A stretch of 64,000 bases of DNA. It comes from Cruorifilaria tuberocauda (taxonomy: Eukaryota > Nematoda > Chromadorea > Rhabditida > Onchocercidae). The stretch spans positions 1 through 64,000 of the forward strand of contig JABVXU010000002.1 of NCBI GenBank assembly GCA_013365365.1, in the 5' to 3' direction. The notes under the pieces are model-generated. The model ran no database searches and was not told the origin of the DNA. It saw only the letters and a program-made list of their open reading frames with translations. This document shows positions 49,501-61,399 of the stretch, piece after piece. The translations under genes were made by a program, and so were the position numbers. Numbering within the stretch: the first letter of the stretch is position 1; every line of letters begins with the position of its first letter.

Positions 49501-49986
49501 CGTCCACAAATAACACACTGATGTCTATGACATCGCTCGTAATGATCTTCAAAGGTGGCGAGATCATCAAAACTCATTCCACAGCCATTTTCTTCGCATG
49601 CTAAGACGGTTTCTGAATCCTCCTAGAACTTTCCATAAAAAACTACAAAATGCAATCTCAATGTGAAGATAAATTAAAAGACATTGCAAAACAGATGAAC
49701 TATATGAATTTGAGTGGAACGAATGAAGAGATATATCCAGTCTCAGAATCTCATAATCCAAATCTCACAAAGAAAAACAAGTTCGGACTCAAATACTGAT
49801 GTCTCCTCAACAAGGCAAATCGAAATCGTAAATTAAGAAATATGAAATAATAACCTGTACAAAGAGATCGGCAGCTTCCTCTGTTTTAGCATTACCAAAT
49901 AAACCACTCAAAAACCCACTTCCACCCTTCGCCTTTTTCTCTGCATCCTCCAACTTCTTTCGAGCTTTCGCCTCGTTTTCTGCCAT
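46527..49986 (-). CDS. snap-1: alpha-SNAP (soluble NSF attachment protein)
   Basis: Adaptor that binds SNARE complexes and recruits the NSF ATPase to take them apart after membrane fusion. Exons 49986-49855, 48557-48402, 47803-47660, 47577-47506, 47365-47222, 46869-46790, 46683-46527; predicted 294 aa (human 295). N-terminus MAENEAKARKKLEDAEKKAK then GFLSGLFG (human SFFSGLFG, the membrane-touching loop). TPR-like helices carry KHDAASNYAEAANCYRKVNP, IDCLMKTAETYTDMGRF, AMAHYQEAADFYKGEE, SSATKCMIKVAQYAAQLEDY, LKYAAKNHFFQSLLCHLC and ISRLDQWHTSLLVKIK. It ends in an acidic stretch and DDDDLK, matching the family's EDLR-type end needed to stimulate NSF. Intron 1 (49854-48558) holds a ZNF511-like gene. 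Confidence 0.96.
49128..49622 (-). CDS. znf511: ZNF511-like C2H2 zinc finger protein nested in alpha-SNAP intron 1 (5' end unresolved)
   Basis: A single long exon, 49622-49128, on the same strand as the host gene. It encodes three C2H2-type fingers: ACEENGCGMSFDDLATFEDH ending YERCH, CVICGRQFPNIHCLEIH, and FRCYEVSCAQIYGSAEERNW ending EKMH, followed by DPSLFMKRRKLPR. This finger spacing and the MHGITDPSLFM continuation parallel ZNF511 (fingers, then HLYPADFRF). The reading frame is open from an acceptor-like TTCTAG at 49623; the preceding in-frame codon is a stop, so any upstream coding exon lies further left on this strand, or translation starts at M49577. It must have its own promoter or be released from the host transcript. 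Human ZNF511 function is poorly known. Confidence 0.72.
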   Translation of the reverse strand, partial: EDSETVLACEENGCGMSFDDLATFEDHYERCHRHQCVICGRQFPNIHCLEIHADENHCSIFKSKRDRNRNIALFRCYEVSCAQIYGSAEERNWHSEKMHGITDPSLFMKRRKLPRKEFEAAEMKEVSSSCNTHPRIPRIIVFGSEQKEPTFETKRTKIFQSNER

Positions 49987-52243
49987 TAAAAAGCAACGAA
50001 AACGATATAATATGTTAAATCCACTCGGTCAATCTTTTCACCTGAAAATGTGAAATCAAAAAATGCCACAAAATTAGTTGCGATGAAAAATATCTTACGG
50101 AATTTTAATTACTTAATTTTTACCATCTAACAGCAATGAAAAACGAATTCTAAAACATTTCTGCAAAACATTCTATTCCTATTAAACTTTATATAGTCAG
50201 AGTATAAGCTGATGACAAGATGAAAGCATTACAATATTCTGATTAAAAATTGAGAATTTATGGAAAATTGAAAAGCGAAAGAAGAAAAAATGTTGATATA
50301 AAAGAACTACTGATCGATAAAAAAGTGCAAGCCCAATATGAAAATAGAGTTATAACAACGAAAACATAACACAGCAACCGTGTTAGCTTCTATTGATTTC
50401 CATTTTCTTAACTACCAATAATCATTTGCTATTATTTCCCTAAATCCCTCAACATTATTCTCCTTTTTTCTTTTTTTACTTCTCTAACAATCCTTTCTCC
50501 AGCTGATTTCACTCATTTTTTAATAATCACTTATTCGAACTGATTTTTGAATCACCTCCTTTGTTTTTCCATCCCAACCACACAATAAACATTCCTTCTT
50601 TTAGAAATGTGAATCTCTTGCGGGATGATCTCAGATGAAATTTCAACTGATTAGACTGACAAAAATGATAAAAATAGAACTGGCATACGAATGCATTCCA
50701 TGAAATGGTTATGCTCGTTCAATTTACATTACTGCAAATGCATCTAGTAAACTACATTTACCAATCAATAATTTTGACCATTAGTCTCTGTATATTAGCA
50801 GTGGAGTTAACAAAATATATTTGGAATCTTAGTTTATAAAACCTTATCCTTAAAAAAATGCATCGGTTAAGTCACCAATCAATCGATCAATCTCAGGAAG
50901 AGCAGCGGATACATTGATAACAAGATGTATCAGATGTATCAACGATCGATACGTTGCCGCAGGTGGCACTAAAGAAGCCATTCAATTTGCCTACTTTCAA
51001 AGATTTGTATCTTTAGAACTGGCATAACAATGCAGCAAAGTGTAATGATCTAACATCATATCGTTCAAGCTAAGCTCAATCAGCTCCCCTTCTTATGTGA
51101 TTTAGTTTAGTTGATATTTAGCACCGACAGTTCGATGGTTTTAATACTTGAAAAAAATTTCGTATTCAATCGACAATGTATGAAAATTCAAGAGAACCAT
51201 TTCGACCACATAAACAAGCTAAACTATCCCTTGGTAACACGCGGGAAGTGTTTACTCCAACCTCAGCATTTCTTACTTTATTGGGAAAAGCTTCAAGGGA
51301 TGGATAAGGAGCCGAGCGTTCTTCGTATGTAAGCAGTATCACAACTCTTCCCTTCCTCATTTCGTCTTATCCATAACATATCTGTAACACTCTATTGCTT
51401 TAGAAGAGAAACATCTATGCAAGTATGATTTGTTCCATTTCTTCCAGCAAATATAGGTTTATTCTCATACTGGAAAGATAAAATCCATCACCACAAACAT
51501 ACCAGTTATCACACGGCCAAACAAATGTTTTCGATATTTCACCTGCCGAATTCAGAGTTCATTCTGGAATTCATCCCGTAAATCTCGAAGTAAGTTAACG
51601 TTAATTTATTTGAAAAGTAAATATCACCAACAAATGATTTATCATGCTTATAATAAGCATTAACGGTGATGGGAAAGACATAATATTGGCTTAAAGCCTG
51701 AAACCAGGTCTGACTATGAATAAGGACGACGGACGAATCATTTATAGCAAACAGATATTTCCACGTTATACGCACATATACACACATACACGCACACATA
51801 TACACACACATACACGCACATACACACTTGCTGATAATGACGCCACAATGTTCTCGTCCCTACGGGGAAATAGTATTGCACAGCCGACGTCGTGCAACCA
51901 TAGAAACCTTATCTTCTGCATTGGCTCATACCTGTCTTTATACTTTTCACGTTCTTTTCTTTCTCGTTTTTATATATTTCTATTCTTGGGAGTACTTAAT
52001 GTCAGTTACTATCAAATAAACTTTTGCATCTTGAGCTCTTACGTGAAATCTAATTTCATCTATATTATTAAACTTCTAATTACATTTTTTGTGGAACTAA
52101 TTTATTAAATAGTATTAAATATTTATCAAGCACACAACAATATGTTGAGACTGTTTTAACTTGAGTTGTTATTATCTAGCCTGATTTCAAGCAAGGTTCT
52201 CTTTTTGAAGTTACACATTTCAGTTAAGTCGAGAGAAGAATAA
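49987..52243. other. divergent intergenic region (alpha-SNAP and PRPF39)
   Basis: 2.3 kb between divergently transcribed genes and presumably containing both promoters. A CA/TA dinucleotide-type tract lies at 51765-51828. The stretch 51180-51340 is somewhat less AT-rich and open on both strands without recognisable protein features. No gene called. Confidence 0.5.
51765..51828 (+). repeat. CA-rich microsatellite (ACACATA / ACGCACA units)
   Basis: About 64 bp of imperfect alternation of CACATA, CACACA and CGCACA units, a simple-sequence tract likely to vary in length between individuals. It lies about 420 bp upstream of the PRPF39 start codon. Confidence 0.85.
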
Positions 52244-55200
52244 ATGGGTCGTGGTCGAAGTGGAAGTGGAAGCTCCAGCAAAAGTTGTAGTCGCAGCCGC
52301 AGTCATAGCCGAAGTTCTAATAATGATCATCGTGGTCGTAGTCGCAGCAGACGACGTGGTCGTACGAGAAGCCGAAGCCATCATCACGAACGTCGAAGGT
52401 ACGCCTGCCTTTCTTAATTAAATCAAAACTTCGTATTTACTGCAACCAACTGTTTCTAATCTGTATATATTATCATCAAGATCCATTCTATAGAATCCAT
52501 TTCTTGACGTTAAATTAATATAGACTTTTTGCAGTAAAACATAGTGATAAGGAGTGTAAAATCCAGAAAACGCGAATGGATAGTTAAGGATGTGAAGCAT
52601 AAACTATTGGAGATTTTAAAGACGTCTATGGTGGACGAATGTGAATTTGTGAATTTTGTTAAGCATTAAAAAATTGGTAAGCAATAAAATTATTTCAGCA
52701 GAAGTCGTTCGAGTGATCGGGAAACCACGGATTTGCTAAAACTTTGTTGGAAACCGCTGAAAGATGATTCAAGAAATTTTGATGCTTGGACACATCTTTT
52801 GCAATACATCGAACAACTTGTAAGTCTAGATAGGGCTTGGTTTTGACTATTATAATTGTATCTGAAGGATTTTTATTCAAGCGAAAATTTGTCATGAGAA
52901 GCGAGCATGCATTTACTCTTATTATCACTCCTAGGTTAAAATTTTAATGATTCACTTCCACATTTTTTGATAGTAGTTCTGCAGATAGAATGCAGCTTTA
53001 CGCTGCCAATATGGAATTATTTCAGGATGAAACAAGAGCAGCTCGCAAAGCATATGACGACTTTTTTAAAAGATATCCATATTGCTACGGATATTGGAGA
53101 AAGTATGCTGAATTTGAACGTCGCCATAAACATTACGAGCGCTGCACTGAGGTAGACAATAATTCTGGCATATGACACTTTTCGCTTTACTTCTCTGCAG
53201 TATTTAGCTGTTCGTCATTCTAAAACTAAAACTTTTATAGCATGATTTCTTTTGCAAATTAAAGTCTTGCGCTTACGAGTGGTGTAAACAAAACGGAGGA
53301 GAGATAGAGGAAAACGAAAGAATCAATTATCTTTTGTTTTTTCCTTCTGTTGCTTAAAGCCTTATAAAGTTATTGGAAGAGGAAGGGAATAGTTAAGCGT
53401 GATTTTCCAGGTTTATGAACGTGGAGTCACGGCCATACCATTGAGTGTTGATTTATGGCTTCATTACATTGCTTTCGTCAAAGAGATCGTTCAGCATCAG
53501 GATAACGCAGTACAGAAAACTAGATTGTGAGTTTACAGTACAAGAGAAGTAGAGGAAACTAGATAAAAATACCTAGATAAAAATAAAATATATGATATTT
53601 ACTTTATAATTCTCAGAATTTGTATTGACATCGATAGATTTCAGAATTTATGATCATGCAATTGAAGCGTGCGGTATGGAATTTCGTTCGGACAAGTTGT
53701 GGGATGAATACATTAACTGGGAGTTGAGCAACGGTGAAACTGTACGAGCCGGAGCACTTTTTGACCAGATATTAAGCATACCTACTTTGCTTTATAATAA
53801 TCACTTTGACAAGTATGTTTTTTAGAATTTTACTTAATATTCATCTCTGGCAATTTAATTTTTTTTTCTTAAATTTTCAGATTTACAGCTCCTTTGAAAT
53901 TACTCACTGAGTTGGCTGTCGGTACACTATTTTTGTTACTGCTATATTTTATTTCTGGAATGAATTGTATTGCTATGAAGAATCTCTTTTGACTTTATTA
54001 TTCTTTTTCATATAGAAATATATGCTCACTTTTTTATGATCTTTTTCAATTATCTGCATTGTTTTCAGATACAAGACCTTCGTGAATTCAAACGAGCCGG
54101 ATCGAGTAGTAAGTCAGGATGAATACAACGAAATTTTTGCGAAAGTGAGTAGTAGAATTCATTTAAGAGATACTCCTGTTATCCTTTTATATAAAATTTC
54201 ATATAAAAATTTTCAGGTTGAAGCAGACTTGCGTAACGCGATTGATGGTGATCTGTTTATTTTAGAAGATTACGTCGATGAATCTCCACCGGATTGTATT
54301 CCAGAAAGTGGCGAAGAGCCACCGAAAAAAATTTTTACAAGACGCAAGGTTTTTTTTGGTTCATGAGTATAACGCGTTACTAAAACTTTTCTCTTTGCTT
54401 ATTAAATTTAAATAGTTTGCAGCATTGTGAAGAAGCTCTACGTGTTTTACGAGCAGAGATACTCGAACGGCGAAATAAAAAACATTTATTAAATGAACAA
54501 GAAGTTAGTCGACGATGGGTGTTTGAAGAAAACGTACGTTTCAAATAGATTTTCTGTATAATTTTCTCAGTCTACTTTATGTTTTGATTATTTTCTAAAA
54601 AAATAACTGTATTTCAGATAAAACGACCATATTTTCATGTAAAACCACTGGAGCGCGCTCAATTACGTAATTGGCGTGCTTACCTAGACTTTGAAATTGA
54701 ATGTGGTGATATCACACGCATCACGGTCCTGTTCGAGAGATGTCTAATCGCTTGTGCTCTATATGAAGAAATGTGGATTAAGGTAAAAATATACCACTTG
54801 AGCAGTTCTAAATCAAACATTTATTCTATCAAATAAAAATTAACGACTTCATTTATGAACTAAGTTTTTTAGAAGTGATTTTGTCAAGTAACTTAATTTC
54901 AGTATGCTCGTTATGTGGAGAGTATTGGAGAATCCGGCCGTGCCCGCAGCGTTTTTCGTCGAGCAACCGAAGTTCATTTACCTCGCAAACCGAATGTTCA
55001 TCTTGCATACAGCGCCTTCGAAGAAAAAAATGGTAATAACCACATCAATTGTGATATTTGTGATATACGAACCGGTGATCTCTTTTTCCGTTCATTCATT
55101 CATGTGGTTAAGTTTGATGATAAGCTAAAGTATTATCACCGTCAACAGACAACATTCATTCATGTTGCTCTACTTGTCTAACAACTAGATGGCGAATGGC

Positions 55201-58200
55201 TTTTAGTAAGTAATTTAGAAAAAAGTGATAATATTTTTCAAACGCGATATTATCAGAGCATTCAAAAGTGAGAAAGGTATCATTTTACCTGAAATTATGG
55301 GATTTTATTGGATGTTGATTTATTCAAGTTGTTCCCTTTCCATTCGAAATCTTTTCCTACGTCCTGTGTCCAATAGTCTCAGTCTTTCAGAAGTTTGGAG
55401 AGCCGAATTATTCTTAAATAAGATGAAAAATGTAGCTCAGTGCAATGAAATTCAATTGAGTTAGGCGAGACAGAAATCAGAGTTCATTTTGTAATTATCA
55501 TTAATCCTTCAAGTCAACAGTTTATTTCCATGAAAGATAGTTTTTCAAAAGGATATCATAAAACATAATTAATCTCGTGTTGTTGTAAGGGTTTTAGATT
55601 TCTTTTAAGGTCTTAGTCGTTAATGACCATTAGAATTCAGCGTGTTGTGTGTGTTTATATGTATGGAATTGCGAAGCTGGGTGACTTGCTGAAGTGATGT
55701 TGTCCTTATTGTTTTACAGTTAAAGCTGAGACAAATTGATGGGATTTTTTATGATATAGGTTTCGCATAAAACCTAACATTACTGTTTATTTCTCTGAGC
55801 GTTTACGAACAGTAGGAAAAGTTTACTGATCTCCAGTTTGGATTTTTAAAAGTCAAAGTTCGCAAAACTTCATCTTCGTGAATCTTGAATCCGGAATCTT
55901 GATAATTCCTATGAATATGCAGCTTTTACCTTAAAAAATTTTGAGGGTTATTGTAGAATGTGATGAATCCTCATTACAGCCGGCTGTAACGTATTTATTT
56001 CTGTAGCATGAAGATTTATAGCCGTAAATTTTTTTAATAATACTGTCACATTTCCGAAAGTCTTATTATGGCTCGTTCTCAAATGGCAGTAATCCGGTAG
56101 TTCTTAAATGGTTAGTAAAGTATAATTGATAGTTATTTCATACGAAATAAAGAAAGAAGAAATTTCATTAAACTCAGATCTCTTCTTAAGTTAATCGTGG
56201 AAGTCTCAAAGAGTAGCACTTTCATCATCAAAGATTGTGATTCTGAATGCTCTCTTTTCATTGCATTCATAGATTCTGAAACATTCTTTTAACATCTCAA
56301 AATGAAATTAGCGCTTCGTTAGTATAATTCGGCTCCATGTTCGTTTCGATGCTATAATCAAAGAGTTATTCAGACACCATATTCTAAGTTATTGCTTTAA
56401 AGTATGGAAGTTAGTAGATATAAATTATATTCGAGTCGTCAAATCTAAAGAATTTTGACAGATTCAGAAGATTCTGATGACGGGATGTGATAATAATTGA
56501 CGTTCTCTTATTCTTTAGGGAAATGAGACATTCTAACTACTTCATTATAATTGGGCGCAAATTCTTTGATGTAAATGAAAACAGTATTTAATTTATCCAG
56601 ATGACTATTTGAAAGTGATTAAATTGACTTCCATTCTAACGAAATTTTTGAATTACTTGTAGGAATAAAATAACCGGATCCAAATATTACTCCATTTGAT
56701 ATCGATGGAAATGTAGCTGATAGATTAGTTTTGCACTACTACGATTTTATGCTACATAATTTTTGAAATTCACTTTGTATCATGGAGATTAAGGAGTGAA
56801 ATGCGCAAACTTATTTATGTTGCGAAATATTAAAATTTCTAAATTTCGTGGAAAACACTCGTTTACTTTGTTTACATCAAATTTTGTTCATTACAAGTCG
56901 AAAAAAAGTGGAAAGAAGTTGTTCAACACTGTCTAAAATATAAATGAAAATAAATGAGCTGCCTGCTTCATCCTCCGTCAGGAATTTTTTTTCTTTCAAA
57001 ATGTAACTGCAAATTTTGCTGTTTGAACCCTTTTTTCTAATTCATATGCTTATTTTTTAGTGTGAAAATCCAATAAAATTGAATTTATCACATAGTTTAT
57101 TGAGATAGCCGAAAGATAAGAGATTTTTTTGCAAGATGACAAATAATTTTTTTGCATTTCAGTTCCAACAAGCAGTAAGCAAACGATTAAGAACACTTTA
57201 TGTAATTGCAAGTTTTATAGGTGATTTTGAAAAAGCTAATTCGATTTTGGCAAATTTTGATCATCGTTATCCAGGATATGCTGTTGTTGCGCTACGTCGA
57301 ATTGGAATCGAGCGGCGCTTTGCAATGAAACAAGCTGGAGATAGGCTAGTTATTTGCGATGCTACTATCAAATTATGGTTTTACTGAAAGTTGAAAATAA
57401 TTCAGCTGAAAGTTAGCCTATTTGGATTTTGAATCATATCTGTAATTTTGTACGAATTTTTTTAATTTCTTGTTAAATAGTTGAAAAGTCATCTTGCAGA
57501 GATTCTCCTGACTATTCCTCTGTAATATCACGGTTTGAGCGTCTTATACACGATTCACGTACTCCACGTAAACTATCTGCATTTTATGCTTTGAAACTAG
57601 CAAGATTTCATGCAAAAACACGAAATGATCGAAGGCTTGCTGAAAAAATCATTAGAGATGCAATAAATCGTGATAAGGTAAGTGAAATATTAACAGATCA
57701 TAATATTATTATGCTAATTATGCTAACACTAATACCAGCATTCTACTTCTCTTTCAAAAATTTTAAATGTGATTAAGATAATAAGTAAGCATTATATTCT
57801 TCTCTTCTTTGTTTTCTCATCCATTTATCGTTTTGGAAAAATGCATGTATCACTGCAGACCAATCCACAGCTTTACTTGGCACTGGTTGATTTAGCCTAT
57901 ACGGCTCCATTATTCAATGAACGAAGTGTGATCGAAGCATTGAATGAAGTCCTTGAAAGTGACCAGCTTTCTGATGAAGACAAATTGCGTTTTTCACAGA
58001 GGAAGTTGGACTTTTTAGAGGATTTAGGGACGGACGTTGAAGTGTTAGTTTCAGTATTCTTTGTTGATATTTAAGCATTATAGAAATTGCATATATCGCC
58101 AAAAAACAATTCAGAGTTGGAAAATTCGTTAAGGTCATTTTTAATTTTCTTTTGGCCTGCTTGTTCCAGATTTACGTATTTTTAATCTTTTATTTCCAAT

Positions 58201-59303
58201 CTTTTTGTAATTTAGCATTTCTAATCTTGTTTTTGACTGCCTTAGCATAATTTTATATTAGAATCTATGTAGTTTTTACTCTATCAAAAGAGATTAACCT
58301 AATGAATAAAGTTACTCTTTAGTTTTGTGTTATGAGTTCCATTTTTTATGTGTAAGCATTTATTTAATTGGAAATTATGGATTTATTATAGGAGGATCTC
58401 TATACAAAATCTGAAGATGCTGAGAAGTTTTTAATAGTACAAGATTCATGAAAATTGATTTGAACTCTTTCAGACTCCAAAAGCATCTCGAATATCATAC
58501 TCAACTTCAGAAAAGTATTGAGAATGTTGCTATACCAAATAAAAGAATTGCTGATATGAGAAATTCTGGGTAAGCTATTAATGCCTCCAGGGATACCTCA
58601 TGATTAAAATTAGATATTATAAAATTTCAAACTTTCAATATCACCAACATACTGTGTGCATTCATTTTCAGTGAACCAATTGACAAAAAGGTGCGAACAG
58701 CTGCGTGTTACACGGCGTATCCAACTCACCAACAACAGCAATATTATACAGCTGCGTCTACGGATAATGGTAAGCGGAAAAGTTTAGGTAAAAAAACTCT
58801 AATCCTAGGAATAGCTCTAGGAGACCAGAGGTGCATCTATTTTTGAAAGATACGACTGTTTCGAATTATGTGCTAATGCATGATTTGCAAACCAAATTTG
58901 TCGAATTTGCGAGGGAGATTTCATTACTCACGAAATGATTTGCTATTTTCACAATACTGTAGAATAATATCAAGTTTATATTTTTATGATGCGGAGATAT
59001 TAAACCTCAGTTATTGAAACTTATTATATATTGTTTCTTGTTTTATTATAGAACATTAATTTAAATGAAGTAAGAAGGTGAGTAGTTAGTTATTGACTGA
59101 AATACAAACCGAATTTCTGAAAGCTGAATTTATTTGAAGGTGTAGCGGCATATGGAACAATATCAGTAGCAGCTACAGCTGGCCAGCAACAGCCACCGAT
59201 ATCCAGCACGGCTCAATACTATTATCATGGACAGCAGCAATCAGCGATAGTTCAACCGGTTCCTATTTTAACAACGATTCAACCTAATTATGTTCAGCAG
59301 TGA
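52244..59303 (+). CDS. prp-39: PRPF39 (U1 snRNP-associated splicing factor) with N-terminal RS domain
   Basis: HAT-repeat protein that joins U1 snRNP and helps define 5' splice sites. Sixteen exons: 52244-52398, 52699-52819, 53026-53151, 53411-53526, 53645-53812, 54069-54144, 54217-54348, 54423-54533, 54618-54782, 54903-55032, 57221-57344, 57500-57677, 57859-58043, 58474-58569, 58672-58769, 59140-59303; predicted 714 aa, all phases consistent. The first 60 residues are RS/RG-rich (for example [18 protein letters not shown]). HAT repeats follow with near-human segments: [90 protein letters not shown]-type [19 protein letters not shown]. The tail is Gln/Tyr/Ala-rich. Intron 10 is 2.2 kb. Intron 11 (57345-57499) needs a GC donor; exon 2 has a NAGNAG acceptor. 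Confidence 0.94.
55033..57220 (+). other. long intron 10 of prp-39
   Basis: 2.2 kb, by far the longest intron of the gene. The acceptor AGTTTTATAG at 57211-57220 rather than the upstream TTTCAG at 57157-57162 gives the conserved junction EEKNGDFEKA (human EEQQGNINEA). No nested gene or repeat recognised; an open frame at 57136-57220 is incidental. Confidence 0.6.
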
Positions 59304-61399
59304 TTTCTTTTCAGATATGAAATCTAATTTCTTGAAATTAGTTCCATGCAATCCAAATTTAAAACATTTTGAGAAGTCGGTGGGGTTTAGAAATACCATT
59401 ATAATCTAACAGTCATTGTTATTATTATTGTCACTATTATTACAGCCGTCTAAGTGATTTTTTGTGGCAGCAATTTCTCAACAAATATTCACATCTAACC
59501 TATATTTAATGGAAACTTATCACTATCTTAAATTTTTCATTATCAATTTTCCAGTTTGAACTTTTTTCATGAGATCATTCGATTATTAATCATGTGGTTC
59601 ATTGTTTATTTCTGACCAGGTAATTTGTGAAAAGAAACAGTTCCATGATTTCAAGCTGCTGTTTAATAGATTTCTCAAAAATTTCATGCTTTGATTCGTA
59701 ATATCTATCGTCTTGTGTAGAGGTCGTCGTTTCATCAATATCAAAAGTGATTTAATTTTTAAATCATCATTGATATGTAGGTTCTATTTCCAAATTTCGA
59801 TGAAAAATTAAGTCGTTGTTGTTGTTTGATAACAGTTTATTTTTATAATGTATGGCAGCTGAATCTGATTCTGGAAGGTTTCTTCGCAATTTATACTTTT
59901 TATACTTATTTTTGCTTTAATTCTCAGTCAGTTTGCAGTTTTCATCTGGGTCGTATTATTGAAATTTGAAGAAAAAGCTTTTTTTGTTTGTGATGTACTA
60001 ATCCAGCAACACAACAGAGAAGAACTTGAATACCGTTGTCTCATTCGTTTACTGAATTGTATGGACTCACTTAGGAAATGAAAATTTGTTTGTTTGCAAA
60101 TACGGCTTTTCAAACCATCGCACCACCAAATATATTTATTGACTATTGGAAAATTGTGAGTAAAATGGGTGTGCATATTGCGGTTATTTGAGATTTTGCG
60201 GAGATATTATGTGTAGGTAAAAGTTCTGAATGAATATATATAAATTTTGCGAAATTAGGGAAAATTTGTTGAGTTGAAATTGAAACTTCATTATATTTAA
60301 TTTCCTTTTCAATATGAATTTTAAGGTCATTTAGCAGCTTAATTTTTTTTAACTTTTGTTTCAAAAGTTTCTATTTATAGATCTCTAAACCAGGCTTAGT
60401 TTTCAAATTTCGCCTCTTTATTCCAAGATTTACAAGATTCAAATAATAAAGGAATATAACCTAATGATATTAAAATTTTATTCTACGGGATTTTAAATAA
60501 TTTATAATGAAAAGTAGTTAGGAAGCATCAGTGCGTGTATCTTTTCTTTGATCTGGAAACAGGAAGTTTGTATAGGAAAAAATATCTGCCAGTGAGTTGA
60601 ATCATTTAGGTCATAGACAATTTTATTGCTATCACATGAATGATTGTACTTGAGGTCATTCGTTACAAATATTTCCAAAAATTCAATATAGCCGTATAGA
60701 TTCTATATTAACAATTTCACATATTTCAAAGAGCACCGTCGATGATAACTGCATAGCTAGGATATATTCCGTCTTATTTTACATTTAAAAAATTAAACAG
60801 TAACTTCAATTTGTAGAAATGGAAAACTGTAAAATTATGAAACCTCAAGATTTATCTTTCGACTATCGTAATTGATTATATATCGTTTGGATGATTATTT
60901 GAACCATTTGGAATTATAAATATTTCGAGACAAGATGTCTTGAGATAGATTACAAATTAAAGCTTTAAAGTATTTGGTGCTGAAAAAAAAAAGTCAGAAA
61001 CTAGATAAATTAATTGCATTGTAGAGCATAAATTGACGTGTAAATTTAACTAGTAATTAAGATGCAAATTAGGTCAGCGGTGATGAAAATGCAATCTATA
61101 CATTTCAACTTTTACTTCCGCTGTAAACATAGTATGAGTATAATAATCTTCAAAGTTCTCCAATACGTTTTGATAAATTTCTAATATTTTTTAAGCTTTC
61201 CGTTCCAAAAAAAACAGAATCAGGCATTAAAATTTCAAAATTTTTGAATACATTTTAATTTAGGAAATAATTTTTGAAAATTGTGTCTGTCAGCAATAAA
61301 TTAAAAGCAGTCAAGTGTTAAAGACCTACTTATTGCTTTAAGTCTCGAGATGACTGAAGAAAATGATTTAAAATTTTTGAATTAAATGAAAATTGAAAC
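59304..61399. other. 3' flank of prp-39, no gene seen
   Basis: About 2.1 kb of AT-rich DNA containing the prp-39 3' UTR. Short frames on the minus strand at 59928-60364 have no family features. It may include the degraded downstream end of the retroelement to the right, but I cannot identify an integrase core. Confidence 0.4.

Noticed and set aside
53881..53921. Possible 41-nt exon of prp-39 preceded by TTTTCAG and followed by GTACAC
   Set aside because: Including it would shift the frame of the next exon; direct splicing from 53812 to 54069 gives the conserved NHFDKYKTFV sequence.
57157..57220. Upstream acceptor TTTCAG at 57162 for prp-39 exon 11
   Set aside because: It puts the following codons out of phase with exon 10; the acceptor at 57220 restores the family sequence.
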